Shown here piece after piece: positions 17,425 to 26,660 of a stretch of DNA of 61,588 nucleotides. Source of the DNA: Anaerolineaceae bacterium UBA4775 (lineage in GTDB: Bacteria > Chloroflexota > Anaerolineae > Anaerolineales > Anaerolineaceae). The first letter of the stretch is position 1; each line of letters starts with the position of its first letter. The position numbers and the translations under genes are program-made. The DNA is taken from positions 1 to 61,588 of the forward strand of contig DHHJ01000013.1 of the NCBI GenBank assembly GCA_002403205.1. Direction: 5' to 3'. Under the pieces are notes generated by a model. The model was not told the DNA's origin and made no database searches. It saw only the letters and a program-made list of their open reading frames with translations.

Positions 17425-19155
17425 TCATTTGGCTTTACCTCGCCGGTGTCTTTGGGGTGGCTTTCCACTGCCAGTGATGACTTCTTTTTGGCGTTTTTTC
17501 CCCGCAGGGTTTTTCTCCACATATAGAGGTTCGCCGGTGAAGGGATCTTTTTCGGTGTGGTACATCACACTGGCATAAGTGGAGGGTGTGGGGGTGAAGA
17601 CCTGCACCTGCTCGGGCAGGATGCCCAGTTTTTGGCTGGCAAACCGTTTGAGGGCGTGCATGTCCTCGAGTGTGCAGCCCGGGTAGGCAGCAATCAGGTA
17701 ATAACTGAGAAATTGCTTCTTTTTAACCTCATCGCTGAGCGCATCGAACCGTTGTTTAAATGCGAGGAGTTTATCCAAACCTGGCTTGCGCATGCGCGCC
17801 AGCACATCCGGCTGGGTATGTTCGGGGGCAACTTTAAGCTGGCCTGAAGTATGATGGCTAACCAGTTCCTTCAGATACGCCTCGCCGTGTTTTTCATCTG
17901 AAAGGATCAGGTCATAGCGCAGGCCAGAACCGACAAAGACCTTTTTCACACCCTTGACCTGGCGCAGCTTGTGCAGCAAGTCGGTCTGGATTTTGTGGTC
18001 AACGGGAAGCACCGGGCAGGTTTCGGGGTAAACGCAGTTTTTATCCAGGCAGGGACCGCGGCGCAGCTTGATGGGACATTCAAAGCCATACATATTGGCG
18101 GTTGGCCCGCTGAGATCGTAAATATAGCCGTTGAAATCAGGCAGGTTGGCGATCTCGCGGGCTTCGGCCAGAATTGAATCCTGGCTGCGCCAGCGCACTG
18201 TGCGGCCTTCGTGAACGGCTATGGCGCAGAAATTACATTCGCCATAACAGCCGCGGTGGGTGGGGATGGAAAACCGGATTGTCTCAAGGGCTTTGACGGA
18301 ACCCTGTGTTTCATAATAGGGGTGCTGGGCGCGGGCATAACTGAGAGCGTAGACCGCGTCCAGCTCGGCGGTTGACAGGTTCGGGGTGGGTGGGTTGTGG
18401 ACCAGGTAGCGGTCCCCGTGTTTTTGTGCCAGCCCGGTGGCGCTGAGCGGGTCGTTGTTCTGATAGAACCTGTGGAACATTTCGATAAAGGCATCATGAT
18501 CTTCGGCAACCCTTTCAAACGCGGGCAATGTGAGGTAGCCGGATGGCGCTTGTTTAGCAATGTAACACAGGCCGCGCAGGCTGGTTGGGTCTTCCCCGGT
18601 GTTGAGGGCCTGGGCCAAGTCGACCACGCTGCGCTCTGCCATGCCGTATAGGAGATAGTCTGCTTTGGCATCAAACAGGATAGAACGCCGGACGGAATCG
18701 GTCCAGAAATCATAATGGGCGATCCGGCGCAGGCTGGCTTCCACACCGCCAAGGACAATCGGGACGGTGTCTTTAAAGTAGCGCCGAATCAGGTTGGCAT
18801 AAACCAGTGTGGCGCGGTTAGGGCGTTTGGTGTTGCGCCCGCCAGGGGTATAGTCATCTGCCCGGCGTGGCCGCCCGGTGGCGGTATAATTGGCGATCAT
18901 CGAATCAATGCTGCCTGCCGTCACCCCCCAAAAGAGGCGCGGTTCACCCAGGCGGGTGATATCAACCTCAGACTGATAGTCTGGCTGGGCGATGATCCCC
19001 ACTTTGAAGCCAGCTTGCTGCAGCACCTTGCCGATCACGGCAACGCCGATGAAGGGGCTGTCGATGTAGCTGTCGCCGGTGATCAAGATCACATCGAGCT
19101 GATCCCAGCCGAGGGAATGCAATTCTTTTTGTGTTGTGGGGAGAAATGTGGGCAT
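17425..19155 (-). CDS. YgiQ family radical SAM protein
   Basis: 576 residues. An N-terminal B12-binding-like region (about 20-130, with DVILITGDSYIDSP) is followed by a radical SAM core with the CxxxCxxC cluster ligands at Cys303, Cys307 and Cys310 (CYGECNFC). The stretches LGGVEASLRRIAHYDFW and KVAPEHTQPDVL are typical of the YgiQ/UPF0313 family. It binds a [4Fe-4S] cluster and should generate a 5'-deoxyadenosyl radical; the physiological substrate is not established. The Lys/Arg-rich C-terminus (GKKRQKE to the end) is usual for the family. It follows the YjbQ gene by 29 bases on the same strand. Confidence 0.93.
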   Translation of the reverse strand: MPTFLPTTQKELHSLGWDQLDVILITGDSYIDSPFIGVAVIGKVLQQAGFKVGIIAQPDYQSEVDITRLGEPRLFWGVTAGSIDSMIANYTATGRPRRADDYTPGGRNTKRPNRATLVYANLIRRYFKDTVPIVLGGVEASLRRIAHYDFWTDSVRRSILFDAKADYLLYGMAERSVVDLAQALNTGEDPTSLRGLCYIAKQAPSGYLTLPAFERVAEDHDAFIEMFHRFYQNNDPLSATGLAQKHGDRYLVHNPPTPNLSTAELDAVYALSYARAQHPYYETQGSVKALETIRFSIPTHRGCYGECNFCAIAVHEGRTVRWRSQDSILAEAREIANLPDFNGYIYDLSGPTANMYGFECPIKLRRGPCLDKNCVYPETCPVLPVDHKIQTDLLHKLRQVKGVKKVFVGSGLRYDLILSDEKHGEAYLKELVSHHTSGQLKVAPEHTQPDVLARMRKPGLDKLLAFKQRFDALSDEVKKKQFLSYYLIAAYPGCTLEDMHALKRFASQKLGILPEQVQVFTPTPSTYASVMYHTEKDPFTGEPLYVEKNPAGKKRQKEVITGSGKPPQRHRRGKAK

Positions 19156-19184
19156 AATGGGCAGGGCCTTTTGATGAGAAGTAA

Positions 19185-19604
19185 TTATTCCCCGATGATC
19201 TTGACAAGCACGCGCTTGCGGCGGCGGCCGTCAAACTCACCGTAGAAGATCTGTTCCCAGGGGCCAAAGTCCAACCGGCCTTTGGTGACTGCCACCACCA
19301 CTTCGCGTCCCATGAGCTGGCGTTTGAGATGGGCATCGGCATTGTCCTCACCGGTGCGATTGTGGCGATACTGCTCGATGGGTGCGTGGGGTGCCAATTC
19401 CTCGAGCCAATCATCGTAATCCTGATGCAGGCCGCGTTCGTCATCGTTGATGAAGACGGATGCAGTGATGTGCATGGCGTTTACCAGGCAAAGGCCTTCC
19501 TGGATGCCGCTCTCGTGCAGTGCCTGGTTGACTTCGGGGGTGATATTGATCAGGGAACGCCGGGTCGGCACCTGGAACCAGAGCTCTTTTCGGTAACTTT
19601 TCAT
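19185..19604 (-). CDS. YjbQ/UPF0047 family protein
   Basis: 139-residue member of the family annotated as secondary thiamine-phosphate synthase. It shows the diagnostic metal-site motifs NAMHITASVFINDDE (about 43-57), a middle HNRTGEDNADAHLKRQLMG (about 80-98), and GPWEQIFYGEFDGRRRKRV near the end. The length is exactly that of the family. Weak thiamine-phosphate synthase activity has been described for relatives; the true role is uncertain. It is first in a likely two-gene leftward unit with the radical SAM gene. Confidence 0.92.
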   Translation of the reverse strand: MKSYRKELWFQVPTRRSLINITPEVNQALHESGIQEGLCLVNAMHITASVFINDDERGLHQDYDDWLEELAPHAPIEQYRHNRTGEDNADAHLKRQLMGREVVVAVTKGRLDFGPWEQIFYGEFDGRRRKRVLVKIIGE

Positions 19605-19818
19605 CAGATATCCCTTTCAGTGAGATTCATTGATCAGGTTTAATTTTACCTGGGGGCCGCAAGTTTACTAGTCACCTGACCAAACAGGATAGCTTTCGTG
19701 TTTCAGATCAGTGAACTGTCCGTCGGATCTTGCTTTAACACGGGTTTCGATCATGCTGACATTGGCTGATCGCTATGGCCCCGCAAGCTGCGCTTCTCGG
19801 CTGTATGGACAGGAATGC

Positions 19819-19848
19819 TTGTTTCCGGAGGGCATTGTTTGCTAAAAT
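19819..19848 (+). promoter_or_regulatory. Candidate promoter for the beta-mannosidase gene
   Basis: TTGTTT at 19819-19824, an 18-base spacer and TAAAAT at 19843-19848. The start codon is about 50 bases further on, after AAGGGAAAAAAC. The rest of the 294-base gap back to the YjbQ gene shows no gene or clear operator. Confidence 0.35.
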
Positions 19849-19898
19849 GATTAATACAACGACCGGCAATTGATATGACGTGAGCAAAGGGAAAAAAC

Positions 19899-22373
19899 AT
19901 GGAAAGCTTCAGCTTGGGTAAAGGTCATTGGAAGGTGAGGGCTGTGGGCGAATCCGAATGGGTTACAATCGCAATCCCCGGAGAGGTCCACGTGGTGTTA
20001 ATGCAGGCAGGCCGAATTCCTGACCCCTTCCAGGGCGAAAATGAGCTGGTGGTTCACTGGGTGGCTGAACGTGACTGGGAATTTTTCGGGACGATCGATG
20101 TGCCTGATGCCCTGCTAGACCAGGATGAGCAATGGCTGGTGTTTGATGGATTGGATTCGCTGGCGGAAGTCAGCTTGAACGGTGTCCTGGTGGGCAAGGC
20201 GAAAAACGCCTTCCGGACGTACGCCTGGGAGGTCACTGAATACCTTCAGCCTGGCGTAAACGAAGTCCGGATTGTGTTTGCATCACCAGTGAAATATGTG
20301 AAGTCATTCCAGGATCAACAGCCTTTGTATTCTCCGGAGCAATCTATCCCTGGGGGTCCGTATCTGCGCAAGGCACCCTGCCAATGGGGCTGGGACTGGG
20401 GTCCCCAACTGCCACCGATCGGCGTTTGGAAGGATGCCAGACTGGAAGCCTTTTCGGTGGCGAAGTTTATGTCGGTTCACCTGCGGCAGGCCCACAAATT
20501 TGATGGTTCGGTTGAAATCTCAGCGCATGCGCAGGTCGACCAATGGGCGGATGCCGCCCTGCAATTATGCATGACCCTGAGGGACCCTTCCGGCCAGACC
20601 TTTGCCACCACGTGCCGGGTGATCAATGGCAAAGCGCAAGCCACAATTGAGATCGCAGAACCCAGGTTGTGGTGGCCAAATGGCTATGGTGACCAGGCGC
20701 TTTATGATGCCCGGGTGACCTTAAGGCTGAGCGATGAAATCGTGCTGGACGGTCGGGATTACCAAATCGGTTTGCGCACGCTCGAACTGAGCCAGGAAAG
20801 CGATGATTATGGCGAGAGTTTCACCTTTGTGGTCAACGGGGTGCCGATCTTTGCCAAGGGGTCAAACTGGATCCCTGCGGATAGCTTCACGACACGCATC
20901 ACCAGGGAAAGGGTAGCAGGCCTGTTGGGGGATGCTGCCCGAGCGCACCACAACATGATCAGGGTCTGGGGCGGGGGTTTTTACGAAAGTGAAGATTTCT
21001 ATAACCTGTGTGACCGATACGGGCTTTTGGTCTGGCAGGATTTTGTCTTTTCATGCAGTATTTACCCATTCCATGACCAGGATTTTATCGAAAATGTTCA
21101 TGCTGAAGTGATCGATAACGTCCGGCGCATTCGGCACCGTGCCTGCCTGGCATTGTGGTGCGGCAATAATGAGATGGATTTGGGGTGGGAAGCCTGGGGT
21201 TGGTCTCAGGGCGAATGGATTGAGCTGCGAGAGCCCTACAGAAAATTCTTTTACGAAACCTTGCCCGGGTGGCTGGCAACGCTTGACCCGGACACCCCTT
21301 ACTGGCCGAGCTCGCCCACCTCGGGCACGCCTTTCATGGATAGTAACAGCAATGCCCGGGGTGATGCCCATTATTGGGAGGTTTGGCACGGCGCCAAGCC
21401 CTTCAGCGCCTATCGAGAGCAATATCCCCGCTTCATGAGCGAGTTTGGCTTTCAATCCCTGCCGCCTTTAAAAACAATCAGGTCTTTTGCTGATGAGGAT
21501 CATTGGAATCTGACCGATTACCTGATCGAGCACCACCAGCGCAGCCCATTTGCCAGCGCCCTTTTCATGGGGCAGATGGCGCTGCACTTCATGATCCCTG
21601 TTGATTTTCCAGCCCTGGTTTACACCACCATGATTTTGCAGGCTGAGGGCATTCGGTTCGGTGTGGAACATTGGCGCCGGAACAGGCACCGGGTCAGCGG
21701 CACGCTGTACTGGCAGTTAAATGACTGCTGGCCAGCGGCATCCTGGTCGAGTTTGGATTACTTCGGCAGATGGAAGGCTTTGCATTACGCCAGCCGCCGA
21801 TTTTATGCGCCCCTGTTGGTTTCCATTGAGGATGATGAGCAGTCGGCGGTTATGCGCGTCCATCTGACAAACGACTTGCGGTCGGCCTGGTCGGGATCCA
21901 TCCGCTGGCGTTTGATGCGGCTGGACGGCGAAGTGCTCGATGGAGGCGAAGTTCATTGCAGCGCTGAGCCGCTCACTTCTCAACGGGTGATTGAGAGGGA
22001 TTTCAGTGCGCTGAGCAAAGCACAAAAACGGGAGACGGTCTTTATTGCCCAGCGTATTGATCAAGGTGAGGTGAAAAGTACCTATCTGGCGACCTTTGTC
22101 CGCAACAAGCACCTCAATCTGGTTGACCCTCACCTGAAGGCCTATTTGCGGGAAGAGGAAGGCGATAGGGTGACCGTTACCCTGGAAGCACAATACCTGG
22201 CCCGTTTCGTAGAGCTCTCGCTGGATAACGCCGATGTGGTTTTCAGTGATAATTACATGGATGTGCTGCCCAGAGAACCGGTGGACATCATTTTCAGCAA
22301 ACCTGCCGGGTGGTCCATTGATGATGTGGGCAAGTCGTTGACTGTCTTTTCATTGTACGACAGCTTTGCATGA
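19899..22373 (+). CDS. Glycoside hydrolase family 2 beta-mannosidase
   Basis: 824 residues with the GH2 plan: an N-terminal jelly-roll sugar-binding domain (about 1-190, with the diagnostic PCQWGWDWGP at 160-169), an immunoglobulin-like domain, the TIM barrel (about 300-600) and C-terminal beta domains. The acid/base Glu425 lies in WCGNNEMD and the nucleophile Glu515 in FMSEFGFQS. It releases terminal beta-linked mannose from mannan-derived oligosaccharides or N-glycan cores. No signal peptide is visible, so it acts on imported oligosaccharides. No sugar transporter is adjacent. The start has a good AAGGG upstream. Confidence 0.93.
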   Translation: MESFSLGKGHWKVRAVGESEWVTIAIPGEVHVVLMQAGRIPDPFQGENELVVHWVAERDWEFFGTIDVPDALLDQDEQWLVFDGLDSLAEVSLNGVLVGKAKNAFRTYAWEVTEYLQPGVNEVRIVFASPVKYVKSFQDQQPLYSPEQSIPGGPYLRKAPCQWGWDWGPQLPPIGVWKDARLEAFSVAKFMSVHLRQAHKFDGSVEISAHAQVDQWADAALQLCMTLRDPSGQTFATTCRVINGKAQATIEIAEPRLWWPNGYGDQALYDARVTLRLSDEIVLDGRDYQIGLRTLELSQESDDYGESFTFVVNGVPIFAKGSNWIPADSFTTRITRERVAGLLGDAARAHHNMIRVWGGGFYESEDFYNLCDRYGLLVWQDFVFSCSIYPFHDQDFIENVHAEVIDNVRRIRHRACLALWCGNNEMDLGWEAWGWSQGEWIELREPYRKFFYETLPGWLATLDPDTPYWPSSPTSGTPFMDSNSNARGDAHYWEVWHGAKPFSAYREQYPRFMSEFGFQSLPPLKTIRSFADEDHWNLTDYLIEHHQRSPFASALFMGQMALHFMIPVDFPALVYTTMILQAEGIRFGVEHWRRNRHRVSGTLYWQLNDCWPAASWSSLDYFGRWKALHYASRRFYAPLLVSIEDDEQSAVMRVHLTNDLRSAWSGSIRWRLMRLDGEVLDGGEVHCSAEPLTSQRVIERDFSALSKAQKRETVFIAQRIDQGEVKSTYLATFVRNKHLNLVDPHLKAYLREEEGDRVTVTLEAQYLARFVELSLDNADVVFSDNYMDVLPREPVDIIFSKPAGWSIDDVGKSLTVFSLYDSFA

Positions 22374-22518
22374 AGGCGTTGAAACTTGCGGCTTGATCAT
22401 GAGTTCATCCAGCTGTACGCCAATGGTGAAGGCGTGGAGCAGCCATCACCTTATCTTTTCCGGGCCATGTGTTACAATGAATCGCTTTGCACTGAATTTA
22501 AAGGAGTTTGAATTAAAT

Positions 22519-24267
22519 ATGAAACAAGAATCAAGCCTGCTGATTTCACCCTATGGCGGCCGGTTGGTCGACCTGCTGGTAAGGGGTGATGAACGTGAAG
22601 CGTTATTGAAACAAGCGGGGACTTACCCGACCATCCGAATGTCCCCGCGCCAGACCCATGATATGGAACTGCTGGCTGTTGGCGCTTTTTCACCATTGAC
22701 GCAATTTATGGGGCAGGCAGATTACCGTTCTGTCTTGCACGATATGAAGCTGGCTGACGGCACGGTATGGCCGATCCCGGTCACGCTGACCATTGATAAA
22801 GCGGATTTGCCCACCCATGCCGATTGGGTGACCCTGCGGGACGTTCATAACCAAATCATGGCGGTGATGCGGCTTGAGGAGGTTTTTCGATTCAACTGGC
22901 AGGAAGAAGCACAACAAGTTTATGGCACCACGGGCATCAAGCACCCCATGCTGTCTGAAATGGCTGGCTGGGGCGGATTGTGCATTGCCGGGGAGTTGAA
23001 GGTTTTGAACTTGCCCTCTTATGATGATTTTACTGAGCTGCGCCTGACGCCAGCTGAAACCCGGGCAGCATTGGAAACCATGGGCAATGCGAACGTGGTG
23101 GCTTTCCAGACCCGCAACCCCATGCACCGTGTGCATGAGGAATTGACCAAGCGTGCCAGCAAGCAGATTGGCGGGAGCTTGCTGATCCATCCTGTGGTGG
23201 GGATGACCAAACCAGGTGATGTTAACCATTACACCCGGGTGCGCATTTATAAGGCACTGGTCGAGAATTATTATGACGATAACACCTTGTTGAGCTTGCT
23301 GCCGCTGGCCATGCGCATGGGCGGGCCGCGAGAAGCCGTTTGGCATGCGATCATCCGGCGGAATTACGGCGCCAATCACTTCATTGTTGGTCGTGATCAT
23401 GCCGGCCCCGGCAACGACAGCCACGGAAAGCCGTTTTATGGCCCTTACGACGCCCAGGAACTGCTCTCGAGCGTTGAATCGGAAGTCGGGGTGCGCATGG
23501 TGCCCTTTGAGATGATGGTTTACCTTCCGGATGAAGACCGGTACGAACTGGCATCTCAGGTACCCGAAGGGGTGAAGGTCGCCAACATCTCGGGTACACA
23601 GGTGCGGGATGATTACCTTGCCAAAGGTGTACCCCTGCCCGAATGGTTTACCCGCAAGGAATCGGCTCAGATCCTTCTGGAGGCCTTTCCACCGAGGCAT
23701 AAGCAGGGTTTTTGCGTCTGGTTCACCGGCTTAAGTGGTGCGGGGAAATCCACGATTGCCAAGCAACTGACAAGTATGCTCCAGGAATACGGCAAGAACC
23801 CCACGGTGCTCGACGGCGACGTGGTGCGCACCCATCTTTCGAAGGGCCTCACCTTCAGCAAGGAAGACCGGGATACCAATATCCTGCGCATCAGTTTTGT
23901 GGCAGGTGAGATCGTGCGGCATACGGGACCTGTGATCTGCGCAGCGATTAGCCCTTACCGCCAGGCCCGGCGGGAGGCGCGCAAGATGGTGCCTGAAGGC
24001 CATTTCATCGAGGTTTTTGTGGACACTCCCCTCGAAGTGTGCGAAGAACGAGACATCAAGGGCCTATATGCCATGGCGCGAGCGGGTGAAATAAAAAACT
24101 TCACCGGAATTGATGATCCCTACGAGGCGCCCGTTGAGCCAGAAATCGTGCTGAAAACTGTGGGCATCTCCCCAAAGGAGAATGCACGCCAGATCATCGA
24201 TTTCCTGGTCAACCTTGGCTACTTGCAGGACTTTAATAACCATCATGCTGTCAAGCCCACTATGTGA
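22519..24267 (+). CDS. Bifunctional sulfate adenylyltransferase / APS kinase
   Basis: 582 residues from ATG 22519. The ATP-sulfurylase half (about 1-390) has QTRNPMHRVH at 197-206 and GRDHAGPG at 291-298. The APS-kinase half (about 395-575) has the P-loop GLSGAGKST at 404-412, and DGDVVRTHL and FVDTPLEVCEERD follow. It activates sulfate to APS and then to PAPS, for assimilation or sulfation. The frame stays open upstream and overlaps the mannosidase end, but the family N-terminus and AAGGAG at 22501 favour this start. A TACAAT (22473-22478) may be its -10. No other sulfate-assimilation gene is in the window. Confidence 0.94.
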   Translation: MKQESSLLISPYGGRLVDLLVRGDEREALLKQAGTYPTIRMSPRQTHDMELLAVGAFSPLTQFMGQADYRSVLHDMKLADGTVWPIPVTLTIDKADLPTHADWVTLRDVHNQIMAVMRLEEVFRFNWQEEAQQVYGTTGIKHPMLSEMAGWGGLCIAGELKVLNLPSYDDFTELRLTPAETRAALETMGNANVVAFQTRNPMHRVHEELTKRASKQIGGSLLIHPVVGMTKPGDVNHYTRVRIYKALVENYYDDNTLLSLLPLAMRMGGPREAVWHAIIRRNYGANHFIVGRDHAGPGNDSHGKPFYGPYDAQELLSSVESEVGVRMVPFEMMVYLPDEDRYELASQVPEGVKVANISGTQVRDDYLAKGVPLPEWFTRKESAQILLEAFPPRHKQGFCVWFTGLSGAGKSTIAKQLTSMLQEYGKNPTVLDGDVVRTHLSKGLTFSKEDRDTNILRISFVAGEIVRHTGPVICAAISPYRQARREARKMVPEGHFIEVFVDTPLEVCEERDIKGLYAMARAGEIKNFTGIDDPYEAPVEPEIVLKTVGISPKENARQIIDFLVNLGYLQDFNNHHAVKPTM

Positions 24268-24306
24268 TGTTTGAGCGGTGAATGGGTACGATTTGAATCC
24301 AAAAAA

Positions 24307-24333
24307 CTGCCCCGTGAAACGGGGCGGTTTTTT
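24307..24333 (+). terminator. Rho-independent terminator after the sulfate-activation gene
   Basis: A 9-base stem (24307-24315 with 24319-24327, one G-T pair) around a GAA loop is followed by six T at 24328-24333. Six A precede the stem, so it can also act leftward. Confidence 0.88.
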
Positions 24334-24391
24334 GGTTCAGGTCCTGGTTTGATGATAATTCCCTTCAGTTTGAACGGATAGAAATTGACAA

Positions 24392-25072
24392 TCAGCCCTG
24401 GTTGAGAAAATTGTTGGGTTGATCGGCTCTGGATTTCATACCGCTTTCAAGGATGTCCATCAGGTTGGTGAGCAGATGCTGCGCTTCGGGGTCGTCAAAA
24501 ATCCCGGGGTTGGTTAATGCCCCTTTGGTCAGGTTAAGCCGATCGATGAAGTACTTGCCAAACTGGTAGTAGATCACTTCTGTGATGAAGGCTGCCATGT
24601 CGGGGTCAACCCAGGGGGAAACTGTGCCGTGGAGGATGCCCTGTGAGAGGAGCTGTTTGAAGAATTGGGTTGTGCCGCGCCGCTGGAGCTCTTCGGTCAT
24701 GTTGGGGAAGGGCCGGTCTTCAACATAAGCCCGATAAAGGATCTTGGCCATTCTGGGGCTGTGGAGTTCGAAATAAACCTGGGTGAGAAACTGCCAGTGT
24801 AGATAGCCAAATAAATCACTGTCAGGATCGGGTGCGGGCAATGATTTGACCAGGTTCAGCTTTTCTTCTGTGGCCATCTCGACCAAATAACGATAAAAGG
24901 CATGTTTATCACTGAAATACTGATAAAAACTGCCTTTGGCGATGCCGGCTTGCTCGACAATCCTGGAAATTGAGGCTGTTTGGTAGGAATTTTCCGCAAA
25001 TTCGTCCAGAGCCAGTTGGATCAGGCGTTCTCGTTTGGTCTCTGGCAGGTTGTTAAAGGTGTCTGTGGGCAT
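24392..25072 (-). CDS. TetR/AcrR family transcriptional regulator
   Basis: 226 residues from ATG 25072, which has GGAGGA just upstream. The N-terminal helix-turn-helix is typical: KRERLIQLALDEFAENSYQT, then SISRIVEQAGIAKGSFYQYFSDKHAFYRYL (residues about 13-62). The C-terminal ligand-binding region is variable and names no ligand. It is divergent from the chromate-transporter-like gene about 310 bases away and probably controls that gene and itself. The open frame continues far upstream, but that part is antisense to the transporter. Confidence 0.9.
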   Translation of the reverse strand: MPTDTFNNLPETKRERLIQLALDEFAENSYQTASISRIVEQAGIAKGSFYQYFSDKHAFYRYLVEMATEEKLNLVKSLPAPDPDSDLFGYLHWQFLTQVYFELHSPRMAKILYRAYVEDRPFPNMTEELQRRGTTQFFKQLLSQGILHGTVSPWVDPDMAAFITEVIYYQFGKYFIDRLNLTKGALTNPGIFDDPEAQHLLTNLMDILESGMKSRADQPNNFLNQG

Positions 25073-25384
25073 AGTTCCTCCGTTGAGTTGGATTCTAAAT
25101 GAGATGTCATAGCCGGTCAAGTTTTGAGTGCTGCTAAACCCAGTTAGCATGCTGTGCCTGTTAATCATGTAAAATAATAACCACCGACTGGATTTAGTCT
25201 TATCCTTTGCCGCACCCAAGCCGGTGTTAGGGAAGATCACTTTGCCGGGGCCAATCAGCGCAACAATTGGCTTCCCTGAGAGAAAAACTGGTTGGATGAG
25301 TAACTCAAGGATGCTCACCATAAAAATGTGAACGATGGGTGGCCTTGGGAGATTTAGTGCTGCGAAAACCCGCAAAGGTTGTGG
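25073..25384. other. Divergent control region between tetR and the chromate transporter gene
   Basis: 312 bases without a gene. It holds the tetR promoter (separate entry), a GACT-N6-AGTC inverted repeat near 25186-25199, and a nested inverted-repeat region (about 25230-25281) with arms AGGGAA/TTCCCT and GCCAAT/ATTGGC that could fold as RNA. No clear promoter for the rightward gene was found. Function is inferred from position only. Confidence 0.35.
25092..25120 (-). promoter_or_regulatory. Promoter of the tetR-family gene
   Basis: Reading leftward: TTGACC (25120-25115), a 17-base spacer and TAGAAT (25097-25092), a near-consensus housekeeping promoter. The predicted start is about 25085, 13 bases before the ATG, leaving room for the GGAGGA ribosome binding site. 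Confidence 0.65.
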
Positions 25385-26524
25385 ATGAAGAAGCGATTGA
25401 TCACATTGGTGATGGCCTTTTTGAAGTTGGGCTTTACCGCCTTTGGCGGGCCTGCGGCCGCGTATGGCATGATGCGCCAGGAATTTGTGGTTAAAAAGAA
25501 GTGGGTGAGCGAGGAAACCTTCCTCGATTACCTGGGCGTTGCTAACCTGGTCCCCGGCCCGAATGCAACCGAGCTGGCCATCCTGATTGGGTTTAACCAC
25601 GCTGGCTGGCCTGGCATGCTGTTGGCGGGGATGTGTTATATCCTGCCCGCCATGTTAACCGTCCTGGTGTTGGCCTGGGCTTATGTGCAATTTGGCGCCC
25701 TGCCCCAGCTGGAGGGTATGCTGTATGGGATCAAGCCCGTGGTGGTGGCTATTATCCTTTCTGCCATGTGGGGGATGCTCAAACCAAGAATAAAAAATTA
25801 TCCAGGGCTGGGAATTGTGTTGGCCGTTTTTGCGGCATACCTGTTGGGGGTTGGGCCGCTGCTCTTGTTGCTGGCAGGGGGCCTGGCGATGTGGGGCATC
25901 CAGCAGATTCAACGGGGCAACCCTGTGATGGGCTGGCTCCCGCTATGGCTGGTTGCGCCGTGGGCTGCACTTCAGGTCTCAGCGGAGCAAAATGCCTTCA
26001 GCTTAGCACGTTTATTTTGGGTTTTCCTCAAAGCAGGGGCGGTGATGTTTGGCAGCGGGTATGTACTGCTGGCCTTTATCCATGAGGACTTGGTCTTGCG
26101 GCTGGGCTGGCTGACAGAAGGCCAGCTTGTCGATGCGATCGCGGTTGGCCAGGTGACCCCCGGCCCGCTTTCGACCACAGCGACCTTTGTGGGCTACCTG
26201 CTGGGGGGCCTCCCAGCAGCGGTTGTGGCGACCGTCGCCATGTTTTTACCCTCCTTTGTGTTCATCGCCATTGTCTTCTTTGCAGTGAGCAAACTGAGAG
26301 AATCAGCACAATTTGCCGGGTTGATCGATGGGATCAATTTTGCTGCGCTGGGCTTGATGGCCGGGGTAACCTGGGAGATTGCAGGGTCTGCGTTGGTGGA
26401 CCCACTCACTTACGGGATAGCTGCAGGTGCCTTGTTTTTAGTGGTGAGATATGAGGTCGGGGCGCCTTGGCTGATCCTGGGCGGTGCGGTTTTAGGCATG
26501 GCAAGGCTGTTTATCGGCTGGTGA
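25385..26524 (+). CDS. Chromate transporter (ChrA/CHR) family protein
   Basis: About 379 residues with two homologous halves of five to six hydrophobic segments each. The CHR signature appears twice: FLKLGFTAFGGPAAAYGMM near the start, and FLKAGAVMFGSGYVLLAF near residue 200 with VDAIAVGQVTPGPLSTTATFVGY after it. Full-length ChrA exports chromate by exchange or proton motive force; many environmental relatives have unknown anion substrates. ATG at 25385 follows AAAGG by 6 bases; TTG at 25379 is also open. It is divergent from the TetR-family gene, which is its likely repressor. Confidence 0.88.
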   Translation: MKKRLITLVMAFLKLGFTAFGGPAAAYGMMRQEFVVKKKWVSEETFLDYLGVANLVPGPNATELAILIGFNHAGWPGMLLAGMCYILPAMLTVLVLAWAYVQFGALPQLEGMLYGIKPVVVAIILSAMWGMLKPRIKNYPGLGIVLAVFAAYLLGVGPLLLLLAGGLAMWGIQQIQRGNPVMGWLPLWLVAPWAALQVSAEQNAFSLARLFWVFLKAGAVMFGSGYVLLAFIHEDLVLRLGWLTEGQLVDAIAVGQVTPGPLSTTATFVGYLLGGLPAAVVATVAMFLPSFVFIAIVFFAVSKLRESAQFAGLIDGINFAALGLMAGVTWEIAGSALVDPLTYGIAAGALFLVVRYEVGAPWLILGGAVLGMARLFIGW

Positions 26525-26660
26525 GGGGGTAACAAGCGCTGGTCGCGGAGTACTGCCTGCTGCGCACAAAAGGACAGCATTCCATCCTTCAGAAAGCATC
26601 TCTGCTTATCCCCAATGTGGTTATTTGCCCGTGGGTATGCGACACACATAGCCTTTGGGT

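Noticed and set aside
22690..23700. 336-residue open frame on the minus strand
   Set aside because: It lies wholly antisense to the Sat-APS kinase gene, has no family motifs and is His/Gln-rich as expected of a shadow frame.
25073..25600. N-terminal extension of the TetR-family frame
   Set aside because: It reads through the promoter of the gene and antisense to the chromate transporter; the GGAGGA before ATG 25072 marks the true start.
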